Below, piece after piece: positions 25,386-33,466 of a stretch of DNA of 64,000 nt. The first letter of the stretch is position 1. Every line of letters begins with the position of its first letter. Origin of the DNA: Streptomyces finlayi (GTDB lineage Bacteria; Actinomycetota; Actinomycetes; Streptomycetales; Streptomycetaceae); the NCBI RefSeq assembly GCF_014216315.1, contig NZ_CP045702.1:3968001-4032000 (forward strand). Direction: 5' to 3'. Position numbers and translations under genes: made by a program. The notes below the pieces were generated by a model, which was not told the origin of the DNA, ran no database searches, and saw only the letters and a program-made list of their open reading frames with translations.

Positions 25386-26494
25386 ACGACATCCTGCTCA
25401 TCGCGCTCTTCGCCTTCATGGGCGCCGCCGCCGCGGGCCTGCTGGGCGCGCTCGTCCTGCGGATCTTCCGGCACCGTTCCCTCGTCGTCTCGCTGACGGT
25501 CGTCGCGGCGGTCGCCGTGACGGCGATGCTCGCGGGGACGCTCGCGGTGGCCTGGGCGATGTTCCTCTCGCCGCACGACCTGACGGTCGTCACGACCGTG
25601 GTGGCCATGGCCGCGGTGGTCTCCCTCGCGACGGCGATGCTGCTGGGCCGCTGGGTGGCGGCGCGGAGCCGTGACCTGACGCTGGCGGCGCGCTCCTTCG
25701 GGGACGGCGGTACGTTCGCGGCCCCCGAGGGCGAGGTGACGGCCGAACTGGCCGCCCTCACCAGGGAGTTGGCGGCCACCAGTGCCAAGCTGGACAGTTC
25801 CCGGGAGCGGGAACGTGCCCTGGAGACCTCACGGCGTGAACTCGTGGCGTGGATCTCGCACGATCTGCGGACGCCGCTGGCGGGACTGCGGGCGATGTCG
25901 GAGGCGCTGGAGGACGGGATGGCGCCGGACCCGGCGCGCTATCTGCGGCAGATCCGTACGGAGGTGGAGCGGATGAACGACATGGTCGGCGACCTCTTCG
26001 AGCTGTCCCGTATCCACGCCGGGTCGCTGACGCTGACCCCCGCGCGCGTCTCCGTGTACGACCTGGTCGGGGACGCCCTCGCGGGTGCGCATCCGCTGGC
26101 GCGTGAACACGGTGTACGGCTGGTGGGTGACCGGATCGACTCGGTGCCGGTGGAGGTGGACAGCAGGGAGATGAGCCGGGTCCTGGGCAACCTCCTGATC
26201 AACGCGATCCGCCGCACGCCGGCCGACGGCACGGTGGCGGTCGCGGCCCAGCGGTGCGAGGGCGGGGTGATGCTCTCGGTGACCGACGGGTGCGGGGGGA
26301 TTCCGGAGGAGGACCTGCCCCGGGTCTTCGACACGGGCTGGCGCGGCACGCACGCCCGGACCCCACCGGCGGGCGCGGGCCTGGGCCTGGCGATCGTGCG
26401 CGGCATCGTGGAGGCGCACGCGGGGCGTGCGGCGGTACGGAACGTGGTGGGCGGCTGCCGCTTCGAGGTGACGCTGCCGGTGTCCCCGGGCTGA
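25382..26494 (+). CDS. Membrane sensor histidine kinase
   Basis: A 370-residue protein starting at GTG 25382, overlapping the response regulator stop. Two membrane helices (about 3-25 and 38-60, with a third about 70-90) lead to a HAMP-like linker. HisKA carries the phosphoacceptor in LVAWISHDLRTPLAGLRAM (His about 160). HATPase_c has the N box NLLINAIRRTPADG, the G1 box VTDGCGGIPEEDLPRVF and the G2 box GAGLGLAIVRGIVEAHAG. There is almost no extracytoplasmic domain, so it may sense a membrane-embedded signal. It phosphorylates the upstream response regulator. Confidence 0.93.
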   Translation: MNDILLIALFAFMGAAAAGLLGALVLRIFRHRSLVVSLTVVAAVAVTAMLAGTLAVAWAMFLSPHDLTVVTTVVAMAAVVSLATAMLLGRWVAARSRDLTLAARSFGDGGTFAAPEGEVTAELAALTRELAATSAKLDSSRERERALETSRRELVAWISHDLRTPLAGLRAMSEALEDGMAPDPARYLRQIRTEVERMNDMVGDLFELSRIHAGSLTLTPARVSVYDLVGDALAGAHPLAREHGVRLVGDRIDSVPVEVDSREMSRVLGNLLINAIRRTPADGTVAVAAQRCEGGVMLSVTDGCGGIPEEDLPRVFDTGWRGTHARTPPAGAGLGLAIVRGIVEAHAGRAAVRNVVGGCRFEVTLPVSPG

Positions 26495-26528
26495 GGCCCG
26501 CTCCCCCGTCCTCGGACGGCGAGGGCTC

Positions 26529-26553
26529 GTCCTCAGACGGCGGACGGGCTCGG
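26529..26553. repeat. Diverged third copy of the CCCGTCCGGCG..TGAGGAC repeat, overlapping a stop codon
   Basis: On the minus strand the bases read AGCCCGTCCGCCGTCTGAGGAC. They supply the last five codons and TGA stop of the epimerase gene. The 7.5-kb copies have the same AGCCCGTCCG start and TGAGGAC end. A partial unit (GTCCTCGGACGGCG) lies just left of it, near 26509. The element therefore sits at, and partly forms, the 3' end of a coding region. Confidence 0.6.
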
Positions 26554-27609
26554 AACGCCCCGCAGACCCGCCGCGGCGAACTCCTTCATGCCCGCCTTGA
26601 AGCCGACCTCCGGCCGCCACCCCAGCTCTCCGCGCAGCCGGGCCGAGTCCGCCGTGATGTGGCGTACGTCCCCGAGGCGGTACTCCCCGGTGACCACCGG
26701 AGCCGGCCCGCCGTGGGCCGAGGCGAGTGCGGCGGCCATCTCGCCGATCGTGTGCGGCTCCCCGCTCCCCGTGTTGTACGCGGTGAAGGAACCCGGTGCC
26801 CGCTCCGGCAGGGCTTCCAGGGCCCTGACGTCCGCCGCCGCCACATCCCGTACATGGACGAAGTCCCGCCGCTGCCTGCCGTCCTCGAAGACCCGGGGCG
26901 CCTCACCCCGGGCCAGCGCCGAGCGGAAGAAGGAGGCGACCCCGGCGTACGGGGTGTCGCGCGGCATCCCCGGGCCGTACACGTTGTGGTAGCGCAGCGA
27001 CACCGCACGGCCGCCCGTCGACCGTGCCCACGCCGCCGCCAGATGCTCCTGGGCGAGCTTCGTCGTCGCGTACACGTTCCGCGGATCCGCTGGAGCGTCC
27101 TCCGGGACGAGGCCGGGCACGAGATCCGCCCCGCAGGAAGGGCAGAGGGGTTCGAAGCGGCCGGCGGCCAGATCGGCCTCCGCCCTGGGGCCGGGCCGCA
27201 CCTTCCCGTGCCGGGGGCAGTCGTACCGGCCCTCGCCGTAGACCACCATCGACCCGGCGAGCACCAGACCCCGTACGCCCGCCGCCGCCATACCGGCGAG
27301 CAGCACCGCCGTGCCGAGGTCGTTGCACCCCACATACGCGGGCGCGTCCGCGAAGTCCTTGCCCAGCCCGACCATCGCCGCCTGGTGGCACACGGCGTCG
27401 ATCCCGGCCAGCGCCCCGGCCACCGCCTCCCGGTCCCGTACGTCGGCGACGACCGACCGGACGCCGTCGGGGACCGCGGGCGCTGAACCCCCCATGTGCG
27501 CCGACGGCAGCAGGGCGTCCAGCACGACCGCCTCATGCCCGGACGCGACGAGGGCCCGGACGATCTCCGACCCGATGAACCCGGCTCCGCCGGTGACCAG
27601 TACGCGCAT
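26533..27609 (-). CDS. NAD-dependent epimerase/dehydratase (extended SDR) with a Cys/His insertion
   Basis: A 358-residue protein from ATG 27609 (MRVLVTGGAGFIGSEIVRAL); the longer frame upstream is not supported. It has the Rossmann motif GGAGFIG (7-13), the catalytic Ser region AGSMVVYGEG and Y-x3-K in NVYATTKLAQEH. Between them, residues about 130-165 contain a Cys-x2-His and a later Cys-x2-Cys, CPRHGK and LCPSCGAD, a likely zinc knuckle seen in some dTDP-rhamnose 4-epimerase-like enzymes. It acts on an unknown nucleotide sugar and is convergent with the sensor kinase. The last codons come from an intergenic repeat. The GT2 operon nearby suggests a shared glycan pathway. Confidence 0.87.
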   Translation of the reverse strand: MRVLVTGGAGFIGSEIVRALVASGHEAVVLDALLPSAHMGGSAPAVPDGVRSVVADVRDREAVAGALAGIDAVCHQAAMVGLGKDFADAPAYVGCNDLGTAVLLAGMAAAGVRGLVLAGSMVVYGEGRYDCPRHGKVRPGPRAEADLAAGRFEPLCPSCGADLVPGLVPEDAPADPRNVYATTKLAQEHLAAAWARSTGGRAVSLRYHNVYGPGMPRDTPYAGVASFFRSALARGEAPRVFEDGRQRRDFVHVRDVAAADVRALEALPERAPGSFTAYNTGSGEPHTIGEMAAALASAHGGPAPVVTGEYRLGDVRHITADSARLRGELGWRPEVGFKAGMKEFAAAGLRGVPSPSAV

Positions 27610-27710
27610 GAACGCCACGCTAGGCCCGGCGGGACCGTACGGCCCGGCTCGGCGCACCCGTGTCACCGGAACGTAAGACCCCGGCACGGGTACCGGGTCC
27701 GGACAGGGGT

Positions 27711-27746
27711 GTAGCCCTTCACGACGGGGGATGCGTGAAGGGCTAC
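27711..27746. terminator. Isolated strong stem-loop with no adjacent gene end
   Basis: GTAGCCCTTCACG and CGTGAAGGGCTAC form a perfect 13-bp stem around a 10-base loop. It looks like a factor-independent terminator but lies 102 bases upstream of the epimerase start, and no gene end faces it. It could end an unseen small RNA, be an attenuator, or be a protein site. Type assignment is tentative. Confidence 0.45.
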
Positions 27747-27781
27747 GCCCGCATTATGGCCCCACGCCAGGCGCGCATCCA

Positions 27782-27799
27782 ACTGACCAACCGGTCAGT
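27782..27799. promoter_or_regulatory. TetR-type palindrome without a neighbouring regulator gene
   Basis: ACTGACCAACCGGTCAGT has perfect 7-bp arms ACTGACC/GGTCAGT around AACC. The sequence resembles operators of TetR-family repressors. The surrounding 27750-27950 stretch encodes nothing convincing on either strand, so it may be a leftover of a deleted regulator or a site for a distant one. Confidence 0.45.
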
Positions 27800-27949
27800 C
27801 GGGAGCGCGTCCCGTGCACGCGAGCCGGCCCCTGAGCGGTACGCCCGTCGATGCCGCGTGCCGCTTCGCCGCCCCGAGGATCAGCTCCGAGAAGCCCTGC
27901 GTGTCAACGGGGAGCTGCGGCGTCCAGGGACCGGCAGCTGAATATCTGC

Positions 27950-28240
27950 ATTGGCCGACATAGAATATTGCCAGCCGGCGGGGGAAATTACCGAAGGGGC
28001 GGCCGCAGTTTTATGCCCGCGACCCGAGTGACATGGCCTACAGTCCCGATCCCGGCGAATCGTGCTACTGTTGATCTCAGTTGCAGTTGTGGTTCCCAAA
28101 ACTTCAAGTGCTCTCGCCGGTTCTATATCGGTGGGCGCGCTTTTGTATTTCCGGGTCTTTTCCGGAAGGGGCAATCATTTGCGGCGACGTAGGGCTCGCA
28201 CAGTGTGAGCTCACGGGCACTGCCCCGAAGGAGATATGAC
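27950..28240 (+). promoter_or_regulatory. Lower-GC promoter and long 5' leader of the cold-shock gene
   Basis: The 630-base gap 27610-28240 has no credible gene. Its right half is clearly less GC-rich than the genome. It includes GTTGATCTCAGTTGCAGTTG, a small hairpin TTCCGG/CCGGAA (28149-28167) and the strong ribosome site GAAGGAGATATGAC just before the cspA-like start. Long structured leaders are usual for cold-shock genes and control mRNA stability and translation at low temperature; the exact start point cannot be read from sequence. Confidence 0.55.
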
Positions 28241-28444
28241 ATGGCTACTGGCACCGTGAAGTGGTTCAACGCGGAAAAGGGTTTCGGCTTCATCGAGCAG
28301 GAGGGTGGCGGCGCTGACGTCTTCGCTCACTACTCGAACATCGCCTCTTCCGGCTTCCGCGAGCTGCAGGAAGGCCAGAAGGTGAACTTCGACGTCACGC
28401 AGGGCCAGAAGGGCCCGCAGGCGGAGAACATCACCCCCGCCTGA
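28241..28444 (+). CDS. Cold-shock protein, CspA family
   Basis: A 67-residue single cold-shock domain from ATG 28241, with a near-perfect AAGGAG. RNP1 is KGFGFI (14-19) and RNP2 is DVFAHY (26-31); the family-typical start MATGTVKWFNAEKGFGFI and end QGPQAENITPA-like region are present. It binds single-stranded RNA/DNA and melts structures, acting as an RNA chaperone. It is followed 20 bases later by a perfect terminator, so it is monocistronic. The next gene is a DEAD-box RNA helicase, a functionally matched neighbour. Confidence 0.97.
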   Translation: MATGTVKWFNAEKGFGFIEQEGGGADVFAHYSNIASSGFRELQEGQKVNFDVTQGQKGPQAENITPA

Positions 28445-28464
28445 TCACCTCAGGCGTATGGCGC

Positions 28465-28500
28465 AGCTGGGGCCCGCACCTTGGGGTGCGGGCCCCAGCT
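28465..28500 (+). terminator. Factor-independent terminator of the cold-shock gene
   Basis: AGCTGGGGCCCGCACC pairs perfectly (16 bp) with GGTGCGGGCCCCAGCT around TTGG. The stem is followed by CGTTGTTGTTTTC, an unusually good T-rich tract for this genome. Confidence 0.95.
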
Positions 28501-28644
28501 CGTTGTTGTTTTCGGGGCCCGGCGACGAGCCCCCGCAGGACCGAGTACCATGCTCCACCCCGCACGTACCACATCTTGACCGATCCATGACCGATACCTG
28601 AGCGACTCCCCGGTGACTTGTTCCGGATGCATGTCGGTCATGTC

Positions 28645-28672
28645 GAAGCAGTCAATCTGAAGCAGTCAATCT
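28645..28672. repeat. Tandem direct repeat, two 14-bp units
   Basis: GAAGCAGTCAATCT occurs twice in tandem (28645-28658, 28659-28672) and a third unit starts (GAAGC). It lies in the 373-base region between the cold-shock terminator and the DEAD-box gene, about 150 bases upstream of that start, and could be a promoter-proximal site. Confidence 0.85.
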
Positions 28673-28784
28673 GAAGCGCCGGATACGGCTTGTTCCCAGC
28701 GGCCGCGCTTTATTTTTCGTATTTCATCGGCTCGTTCTTGCGATTCTTGGCGCCGCTCAGGCTGCTGCTGCCCGATAGAGAATC

Positions 28785-28811
28785 CCTCGATACGCGCCAT
28801 ATCGAGGAAGG
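28785..28811 (+). promoter_or_regulatory. Leader hairpin that overlaps the Shine-Dalgarno of the DEAD-box gene
   Basis: CCTCGATA (28785-28792) pairs perfectly with TATCGAGG (28800-28807) around seven bases. The right arm supplies the GAGG of the ribosome site GAGGAAGG, which ends 6 bases before the ATG at 28818. The stem would hide the site when folded. This suggests control of translation by temperature, a helicase or another RNA-binding protein. Confidence 0.5.
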
Positions 28812-28817
28812 TTCTGC

Positions 28818-30386
28818 ATGAACCGCGATCGCACAGCTCGTACGAACGACCGATTTTCCCGGACTCGCGCAGGCGGTCCGTCCGCAGGCAGCAGTCGCAC
28901 CGCCAACGGGTTCCGCTCGGCTCCTTCGAGCCGTCAGGGAGGCTCCTCCCAGGGCCGTTCCGGTGGTGGCTCGGGCCGCTCCGGTGGCTACGGCGGCCGT
29001 CGGCCCGCAGGGCTCAAGGGCGAGTTCGCCCTGCCGGTGACCATCACCCCGGCGCTGCCCGCGGTCGAGGCCTTCGGTGACCTGGAGATGCCCGCACCGC
29101 TGATGGCGGCGCTCGTCGCCGAGGGCATGTCGGTGCCGTTCCCGATCCAGGCAGCCACCCTGCCGAACTCGCTCGCCGGACGCGACGTCCTGGGCCGTGG
29201 CCGTACCGGCTCCGGCAAGACGCTCGCCTTCGGTCTGGCCCTGCTGGCCCGTACCGAGGGCCGCCGCGCCGACGCCCGCCGTCCGCTGGCCCTGGTCCTC
29301 GTCCCCACCCGGGAACTGGCCCAGCAGGTCACCGACGCGCTCACCCCCTACGCCCGGTCCCTGAAGCTGCGCATCGCGACCGTCGTCGGCGGCATGTCGA
29401 TCGGCCGCCAGGCCAGCGCCCTGCGCGGTGGCGCCGAAGTCGTCGTCGCCACCCCGGGCCGGCTGAAGGACCTCATCGAGCGCGGCGACTGCCGCCTCGA
29501 CCGTGTCACCATCACCGTCCTCGACGAGGCCGACCAGATGGCCGACATGGGCTTCATGCCCCAGGTCACCGAGCTGCTCGACCAGGTGAGCCCCGACGGG
29601 CAGCGGATGCTGTTCTCGGCCACCCTCGACCGCAACGTCGACCTGCTCGTCCGTCGCTACCTCAACGACCCGGTCGTCCACTCGGTCGACCCCGCGGCCG
29701 GTGCGGTGACGACGATGGAGCACCACGTGCTCTACGTCCAGGGCGCCGACAAGTACGCCACGACGACCGAGATCGCGGCCCGCGAGGGCCGGGTGATCAT
29801 GTTCCTGGACACGAAGCACGCCGTGGACAAGCTCACCGATCACCTGCTTTCCAGCGGTGTACGGGCCGCGGCCCTGCACGGCGGCAAGTCCCAGCCGCAG
29901 CGCACCCGCACCCTTGACCGGTTCAAGACCGGGCACGTGACGGTGCTCGTCGCCACCAACGTCGCCGCTCGCGGCATCCACGTCGACAACCTCGACCTCG
30001 TCGTGAACGTCGACCCGCCGAGCGACCACAAGGACTACCTGCACCGCGGCGGCCGTACCGCCCGTGCCGGTGAGTCCGGCAGTGTCGTCACGCTGGTGCT
30101 GCCCAACCAGCGCCGCGAGATGACCCGGCTGATGGCGGACGCCGGCATCACCCCGCAGATCGCACAGGTCCGCTCCGGCGAGGCCGAGCTGAGCCGGATC
30201 ACCGGTGCCCAGACCCCGTCCGGTGTCCCGGTCACCATCACCTCACCGCCGTCCGAGCGGTCCAGGAGCGGTGGTTTCGCCGGCCGCGGCCGTCGCAGCC
30301 GCCCCGCGCAGGGACGCCGCCCGGGCGCACCCGCGGCGGAAGCACGTACCGCGGCGCCGCAGCGCCGCACCGACCGGGCTGCGTGA
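28818..30386 (+). CDS. DEAD-box RNA helicase
   Basis: A 522-residue protein from ATG 28818 with GAGGAAGG. The Gly/Ser/Arg-rich N-terminus (1-70) is followed by the helicase core: Q motif PFPIQAATLP, motif I GRTGSGKT (about 133-140), PTRELAQQ (Ia), motif II VLDEADQM, motif III FSATL, IV VIMFLDTK, V VATNVAARGIHVDNLD and VI HRGGRTARAG. The C-terminal tail is Arg/Gly/Pro-rich (GGFAGRGRRSRPAQGRR), typical of RNA-binding tails. It unwinds RNA in an ATP-dependent way, probably in ribosome assembly or mRNA turnover in the cold. The position right after a cspA-like gene and the SD-masking hairpin support a cold role. Confidence 0.96.
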   Translation: MNRDRTARTNDRFSRTRAGGPSAGSSRTANGFRSAPSSRQGGSSQGRSGGGSGRSGGYGGRRPAGLKGEFALPVTITPALPAVEAFGDLEMPAPLMAALVAEGMSVPFPIQAATLPNSLAGRDVLGRGRTGSGKTLAFGLALLARTEGRRADARRPLALVLVPTRELAQQVTDALTPYARSLKLRIATVVGGMSIGRQASALRGGAEVVVATPGRLKDLIERGDCRLDRVTITVLDEADQMADMGFMPQVTELLDQVSPDGQRMLFSATLDRNVDLLVRRYLNDPVVHSVDPAAGAVTTMEHHVLYVQGADKYATTTEIAAREGRVIMFLDTKHAVDKLTDHLLSSGVRAAALHGGKSQPQRTRTLDRFKTGHVTVLVATNVAARGIHVDNLDLVVNVDPPSDHKDYLHRGGRTARAGESGSVVTLVLPNQRREMTRLMADAGITPQIAQVRSGEAELSRITGAQTPSGVPVTITSPPSERSRSGGFAGRGRRSRPAQGRRPGAPAAEARTAAPQRRTDRAA

Positions 30387-30439
30387 ACCCGAACCGGTAA
30401 GTCCCCGTCCGGCCGTCCCCACCACCTTGTTGAGGCACT

Positions 30440-30748
30440 ATGCGCTGTGTCATCGCCCGCTTCCCCTTCGATCTGTTCAAGAACGAAGTCGAGGATTCGA
30501 TGAAGGGCATCAAGCCCGAACCCGTCACCGGTGACGCGGTGGTCATCAGCCGCCGGGTCTACCCCGTCAAGCAGGTCGGCGAGGTGATCACCCGGCAGGA
30601 CCGTCGTGACTTCTCCTCCTCCGAGGTCACCCGGGCGCTGACGCGCCTCGGTTTCACCTGCCGTTCGGCCGCGGTGCCCGCCCCCGCGGTGCCCCTCACC
30701 CCGATGGAGAACGCGTCGGCGCTGCTCGGCACGCCGGACCCGGTCTGA
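30440..30748 (+). CDS. Small conserved actinobacterial protein
   Basis: A 102-residue protein from ATG 30440, 53 bases after the helicase stop and probably cotranscribed. It starts MRCVIARFPFDLFKNEVEDS and contains KGIKPEPVTGDAVVISRRVY, PVKQVGEVITRQDRRDFSSS and EVTRALTRLGFTCR. I recall near-identical proteins downstream of the same helicase in other Streptomyces but no assigned function. The basic, helix-rich middle suggests an RNA- or ribosome-associated factor; that is a guess from context only. Confidence 0.8.
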   Translation: MRCVIARFPFDLFKNEVEDSMKGIKPEPVTGDAVVISRRVYPVKQVGEVITRQDRRDFSSSEVTRALTRLGFTCRSAAVPAPAVPLTPMENASALLGTPDPV

Positions 30749-30779
30749 GCCCTGGTCCGCGCGCGTAGCTCGTCACTCG

Positions 30780-30840
30780 CGTAGAACGCACCGCACCCCT
30801 GTGCCCGTGGTCCGGGCCCAGGGGTGCGGTGCGTTCTACG
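30780..30840. terminator. Very long bidirectional terminator
   Basis: The left arm 30780-30801 pairs without a mismatch over 22 bp with 30819-30840; the loop can add GCCCG/CGGGC. It lies between the convergent small-protein gene (stop 30748) and acyltransferase gene (stop 30936) and should stop transcripts from both sides. Confidence 0.9.
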
Positions 30841-30935
30841 TGACAGCCGTTCCGCCGGTCGACGCAGACAACTGGCGCTCATCGAGAACAGGGCCACTGT
30901 CACCGGCTGAGGCGACCGTCCGTACGGACGAGAGG

Positions 30936-32015
30936 TCAGGGCGCGGGCTTCGGCGCGGGCTTCAGGGCCCAGTTCATCCGGGGCTCCACGATGATGCGGA
31001 ACACCCGCCGTACGGGTGAGGTGCACAGCAGCGTCACCATCACCGCGGCGGCCACCGTCACCGCTACCCGGCCGAGCGGGGTCTGCAGGAACGCGTGGTC
31101 GTAGAAGTCCTCGTACGTCGCGGTCCTGATGACGAAGCCGTGCAGCAGATATCCGTAGATCGTGCCCGCGCCGAGCGCGCTCATCCACAGCTTCCCGGTC
31201 GGCACCCAGGCGAGGAAGCACGCGCTGAGCACCACGGCTGCCGCGAACAGCAGAAGCGTCATCGCGGCCCCCGCCCAGACGGGCGAGGCCAGCTCCTCGG
31301 CGCTCTGGCGCCGGTAGAACCACCGGGTCGAGATGCGCGGGACCGCCCAGTAGGCGACGAGCAGCGCCACGGCGCAGACCGGCAGGGACAGGATCCGTGC
31401 CATGGGGCGGCGCACCAGGTCGAAGTGGTGCGGGCGCAGCCGCAGACCGAGCACGTAGAACGGCAGGAACTGCAGTACGCGCTGGAGCTGGAGGTCGCCG
31501 CCGATGCCGTTCATCATCGACGCCATGGCCGCGATGGCCACGGACACGGCCACCGGCCGGCGGATCACCTGCCAGATCGGGGTGGTCAGCCGCCAGATGA
31601 ACAGCGCGGGCAGGAACCAGAGCAGCCAGTACGGGTCGACGATCGTCAGCGGCTGGGAGGGGCGCTCCACCAGGCGCTCGAACACGGTGTACGCGACTTC
31701 GAAGATGACGTACGGCACCAGGAGCTGGGTGACCAGCTTCCACACCCGCTCCGGCCGCAGGTCGAAGCTGCGGGAGAAGTAGCCGGCGATCACGATGAAG
31801 ACCGGCATGTGGAAGGTGTAGACGAAGGTGTAGAGCGCCTCGACCACGCGCCCGCTGCCGGGCAGGGGTTCCCAGGCGTGGCCCATCGCCACCAGGACGA
31901 TCGCCAGATATTTGGCGTTGTCGAAGAACGGGTCGCGGCCGGGGCGGGCACCGGCCGCCGCTGTCCCGGCTTCCGCTGGGGCCTGGCTCGGTGTCTGCGA
32001 GGTCAAGGAGGTCAC
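30936..32015 (-). CDS. Membrane acyltransferase, family 3
   Basis: A 359-residue protein from ATG 32015 with about ten membrane helices. The family start FFDNAKYLAIVLVAMGHAWE (about 30-49) holds the conserved catalytic His. It is followed by FVYTFHMPVFIVIAGYFSR, where the H-M-P motif of acyltransferase-3 proteins is clear. The last helices contain GAGTIYGYLLHGFVIR. It transfers acyl groups, often O-acetyl, to extracytoplasmic glycans or secondary metabolites; the acceptor is unknown. It is convergent with the small-protein gene across a long terminator. Upstream of it lies a decayed antiporter gene. Confidence 0.87.
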   Translation of the reverse strand: MTSLTSQTPSQAPAEAGTAAAGARPGRDPFFDNAKYLAIVLVAMGHAWEPLPGSGRVVEALYTFVYTFHMPVFIVIAGYFSRSFDLRPERVWKLVTQLLVPYVIFEVAYTVFERLVERPSQPLTIVDPYWLLWFLPALFIWRLTTPIWQVIRRPVAVSVAIAAMASMMNGIGGDLQLQRVLQFLPFYVLGLRLRPHHFDLVRRPMARILSLPVCAVALLVAYWAVPRISTRWFYRRQSAEELASPVWAGAAMTLLLFAAAVVLSACFLAWVPTGKLWMSALGAGTIYGYLLHGFVIRTATYEDFYDHAFLQTPLGRVAVTVAAAVMVTLLCTSPVRRVFRIIVEPRMNWALKPAPKPAP

Positions 32016-32195
32016 GCCGACACCCTAGTGACCGCCGCGAGCGAGGTTTCCGGTGCGTGGGGGCGGGCGGTGCGGCCGACGCTTCTTGCGTGGGCGTTTT
32101 GTGGGGTTTTCTTGCGTGTATGAGCGATGGAGTACCCGGAGACCTTCGCCCTCCGGTGGCATACGCGAGCAGTGGCGCGACGACAGCCATGGGCA

Positions 32196-32467
32196 TGACC
32201 ACGTCGGCTGCCCGTCCCCGTGGTCATCTTCGAGATCGTGCTGGGCGTTCTCAGCGGGCCCGACATACTCGGCTGGGCGCGTGGCGGGGTACGGGATCCA
32301 GCTCGCCGCGGCCCGGGGCGGCGCCGACCGGCAGCCACGCGATCGTGGGCGCCGCCATGGTGTCCGTACTGACGTATCCGCTGGTGGCCGTCAGGCTGCT
32401 GCGCACGTCGGACGGTCAGTGGCCGGGGACGCCGCCCCTGTCCGCGGAGACGGCGCACCCGTGGTGA
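32196..32467 (+). pseudogene. Remnant of a CPA2-type cation/proton antiporter gene
   Basis: Two pieces of an antiporter are recognisable in different frames. From about 32205 the frame reads RLPVPVVIFEIVLGVLSGPD then ILGWA, the first-helix signature of RosB/KefB-like antiporters. From about 32330 another frame reads SHAIVGAAMVSVLTYPLVAV then RLL and stops at TGA 32465-32467, like the last membrane helix and tail of the same family. About 350 intervening residues are missing. A large internal deletion plus frameshift is inferred. No intact start remains. Confidence 0.7.
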
Positions 32468-32479
32468 CGGCAGGCCCGG

Positions 32480-33394
32480 TCAGGCTCCTGGGATGAGGAC
32501 GATCTTGCCGACCGTGCGGCGGGCGAGCAGGTCCTCATGGGCGCGGCGGGCCTCCGCGAGCGGGTAGCTGCCTCCGGCCACCGGCTTGAGGCGCCCTTCG
32601 GCCACCAGGCCGAAGAGTTCCTTGAGCGGACCGCTGACCGCACCCGGAGCCGCCAGGGCCGGCCGCAGCCAGAAGCCGACGACCGCCGCGTTGAGCCGGT
32701 TCAGCCGGGCCGGGTCGAGCGGGGTGAACCCGGACCGGGCCGCGTTGCCGTAGCTCACCAGCCGGCCGAAGGAGGCCAGGGACCCCAGGGCCTGGTCGAA
32801 GAGCTCGCCGCCCACCGCGTCCAGGACGACGTCCGCCTTCTCCCCGTGGGGGTACGTGATCACCGCGTCCGCACCGAGTCCGAGGACGAGGCGTTCCTTC
32901 GCGGGGGTCGAGACCTGGGCGAGCACCCGTCCGGCGCCGAACTCCCTGGCCAGCTGGACGGCGAGGCTGCCCACTCCGCCGGCCGCCGAGTGGACGACGA
33001 CCGTCTCGCCCTCGCGCAGGCGGGCCGCCGAGCGGAGCAGGTGCCAGGCGGTCAGGCCCTGCATCATCAGGGAGAGGGCTTCGGCGGCGCCCAGGTCCTC
33101 CGGGATGGGCTGGACGGCGGACTCCTTGGCGACCACCTGCTCGGCATAACCGCCCGAGACCCTGGCGAGCACCCTTGTGCCGTCGGCGGTGCGGCCCACG
33201 ACCTCGCTGCCGGGGACGAACGGCAGTGCGTCGGCGGTCAGGTAGGACCCGTCCACCTGATGGGTGTCCGCGAAGTTCACCCCGGCCGCCTCGACGGTGA
33301 GGAGCACCTCTCCGGGGCCCGCGACGGGAGCGGCCAGTTCAACGGGTATGAGGACTTCAGGGCCACCGAAGCGGCCGAACTGGATAGCGAGCAT
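32480..33394 (-). CDS. Zinc-independent MDR quinone oxidoreductase / enoyl reductase-like protein
   Basis: A 304-residue medium-chain reductase from ATG 33394 (MLAIQFGRFGGPEVLIPVEL); the longer upstream frame runs through the ARE-containing promoter and was rejected. The GroES-like half has GEVLLTVEAAGVNFADTH, where the N-F-A-D-T variant and the absence of zinc cysteines are typical of quinone reductases. The Rossmann half carries VVVHSAAGGVGSLAVQLA (about 130-147). It uses NADPH to reduce enones or quinones. It is divergent from the receptor-like TetR gene and an ARE-like site lies 73 bases upstream, so it may be part of the butyrolactone regulon. Confidence 0.88.
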   Translation of the reverse strand: MLAIQFGRFGGPEVLIPVELAAPVAGPGEVLLTVEAAGVNFADTHQVDGSYLTADALPFVPGSEVVGRTADGTRVLARVSGGYAEQVVAKESAVQPIPEDLGAAEALSLMMQGLTAWHLLRSAARLREGETVVVHSAAGGVGSLAVQLAREFGAGRVLAQVSTPAKERLVLGLGADAVITYPHGEKADVVLDAVGGELFDQALGSLASFGRLVSYGNAARSGFTPLDPARLNRLNAAVVGFWLRPALAAPGAVSGPLKELFGLVAEGRLKPVAGGSYPLAEARRAHEDLLARRTVGKIVLIPGA

Positions 33395-33466
33395 GCCGCA
33401 CGGTATCGCGCGGCCACCCGCAGTCGGGAGAGGGACAGAATTTCGGCCAGATACAAGAAAGGACGC

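Noticed and set aside
27660..28192. Two short plus-strand frames before the cold-shock gene
   Set aside because: No ribosome site, no protein-like composition, and they cross the orphan palindrome and the lower-GC leader.
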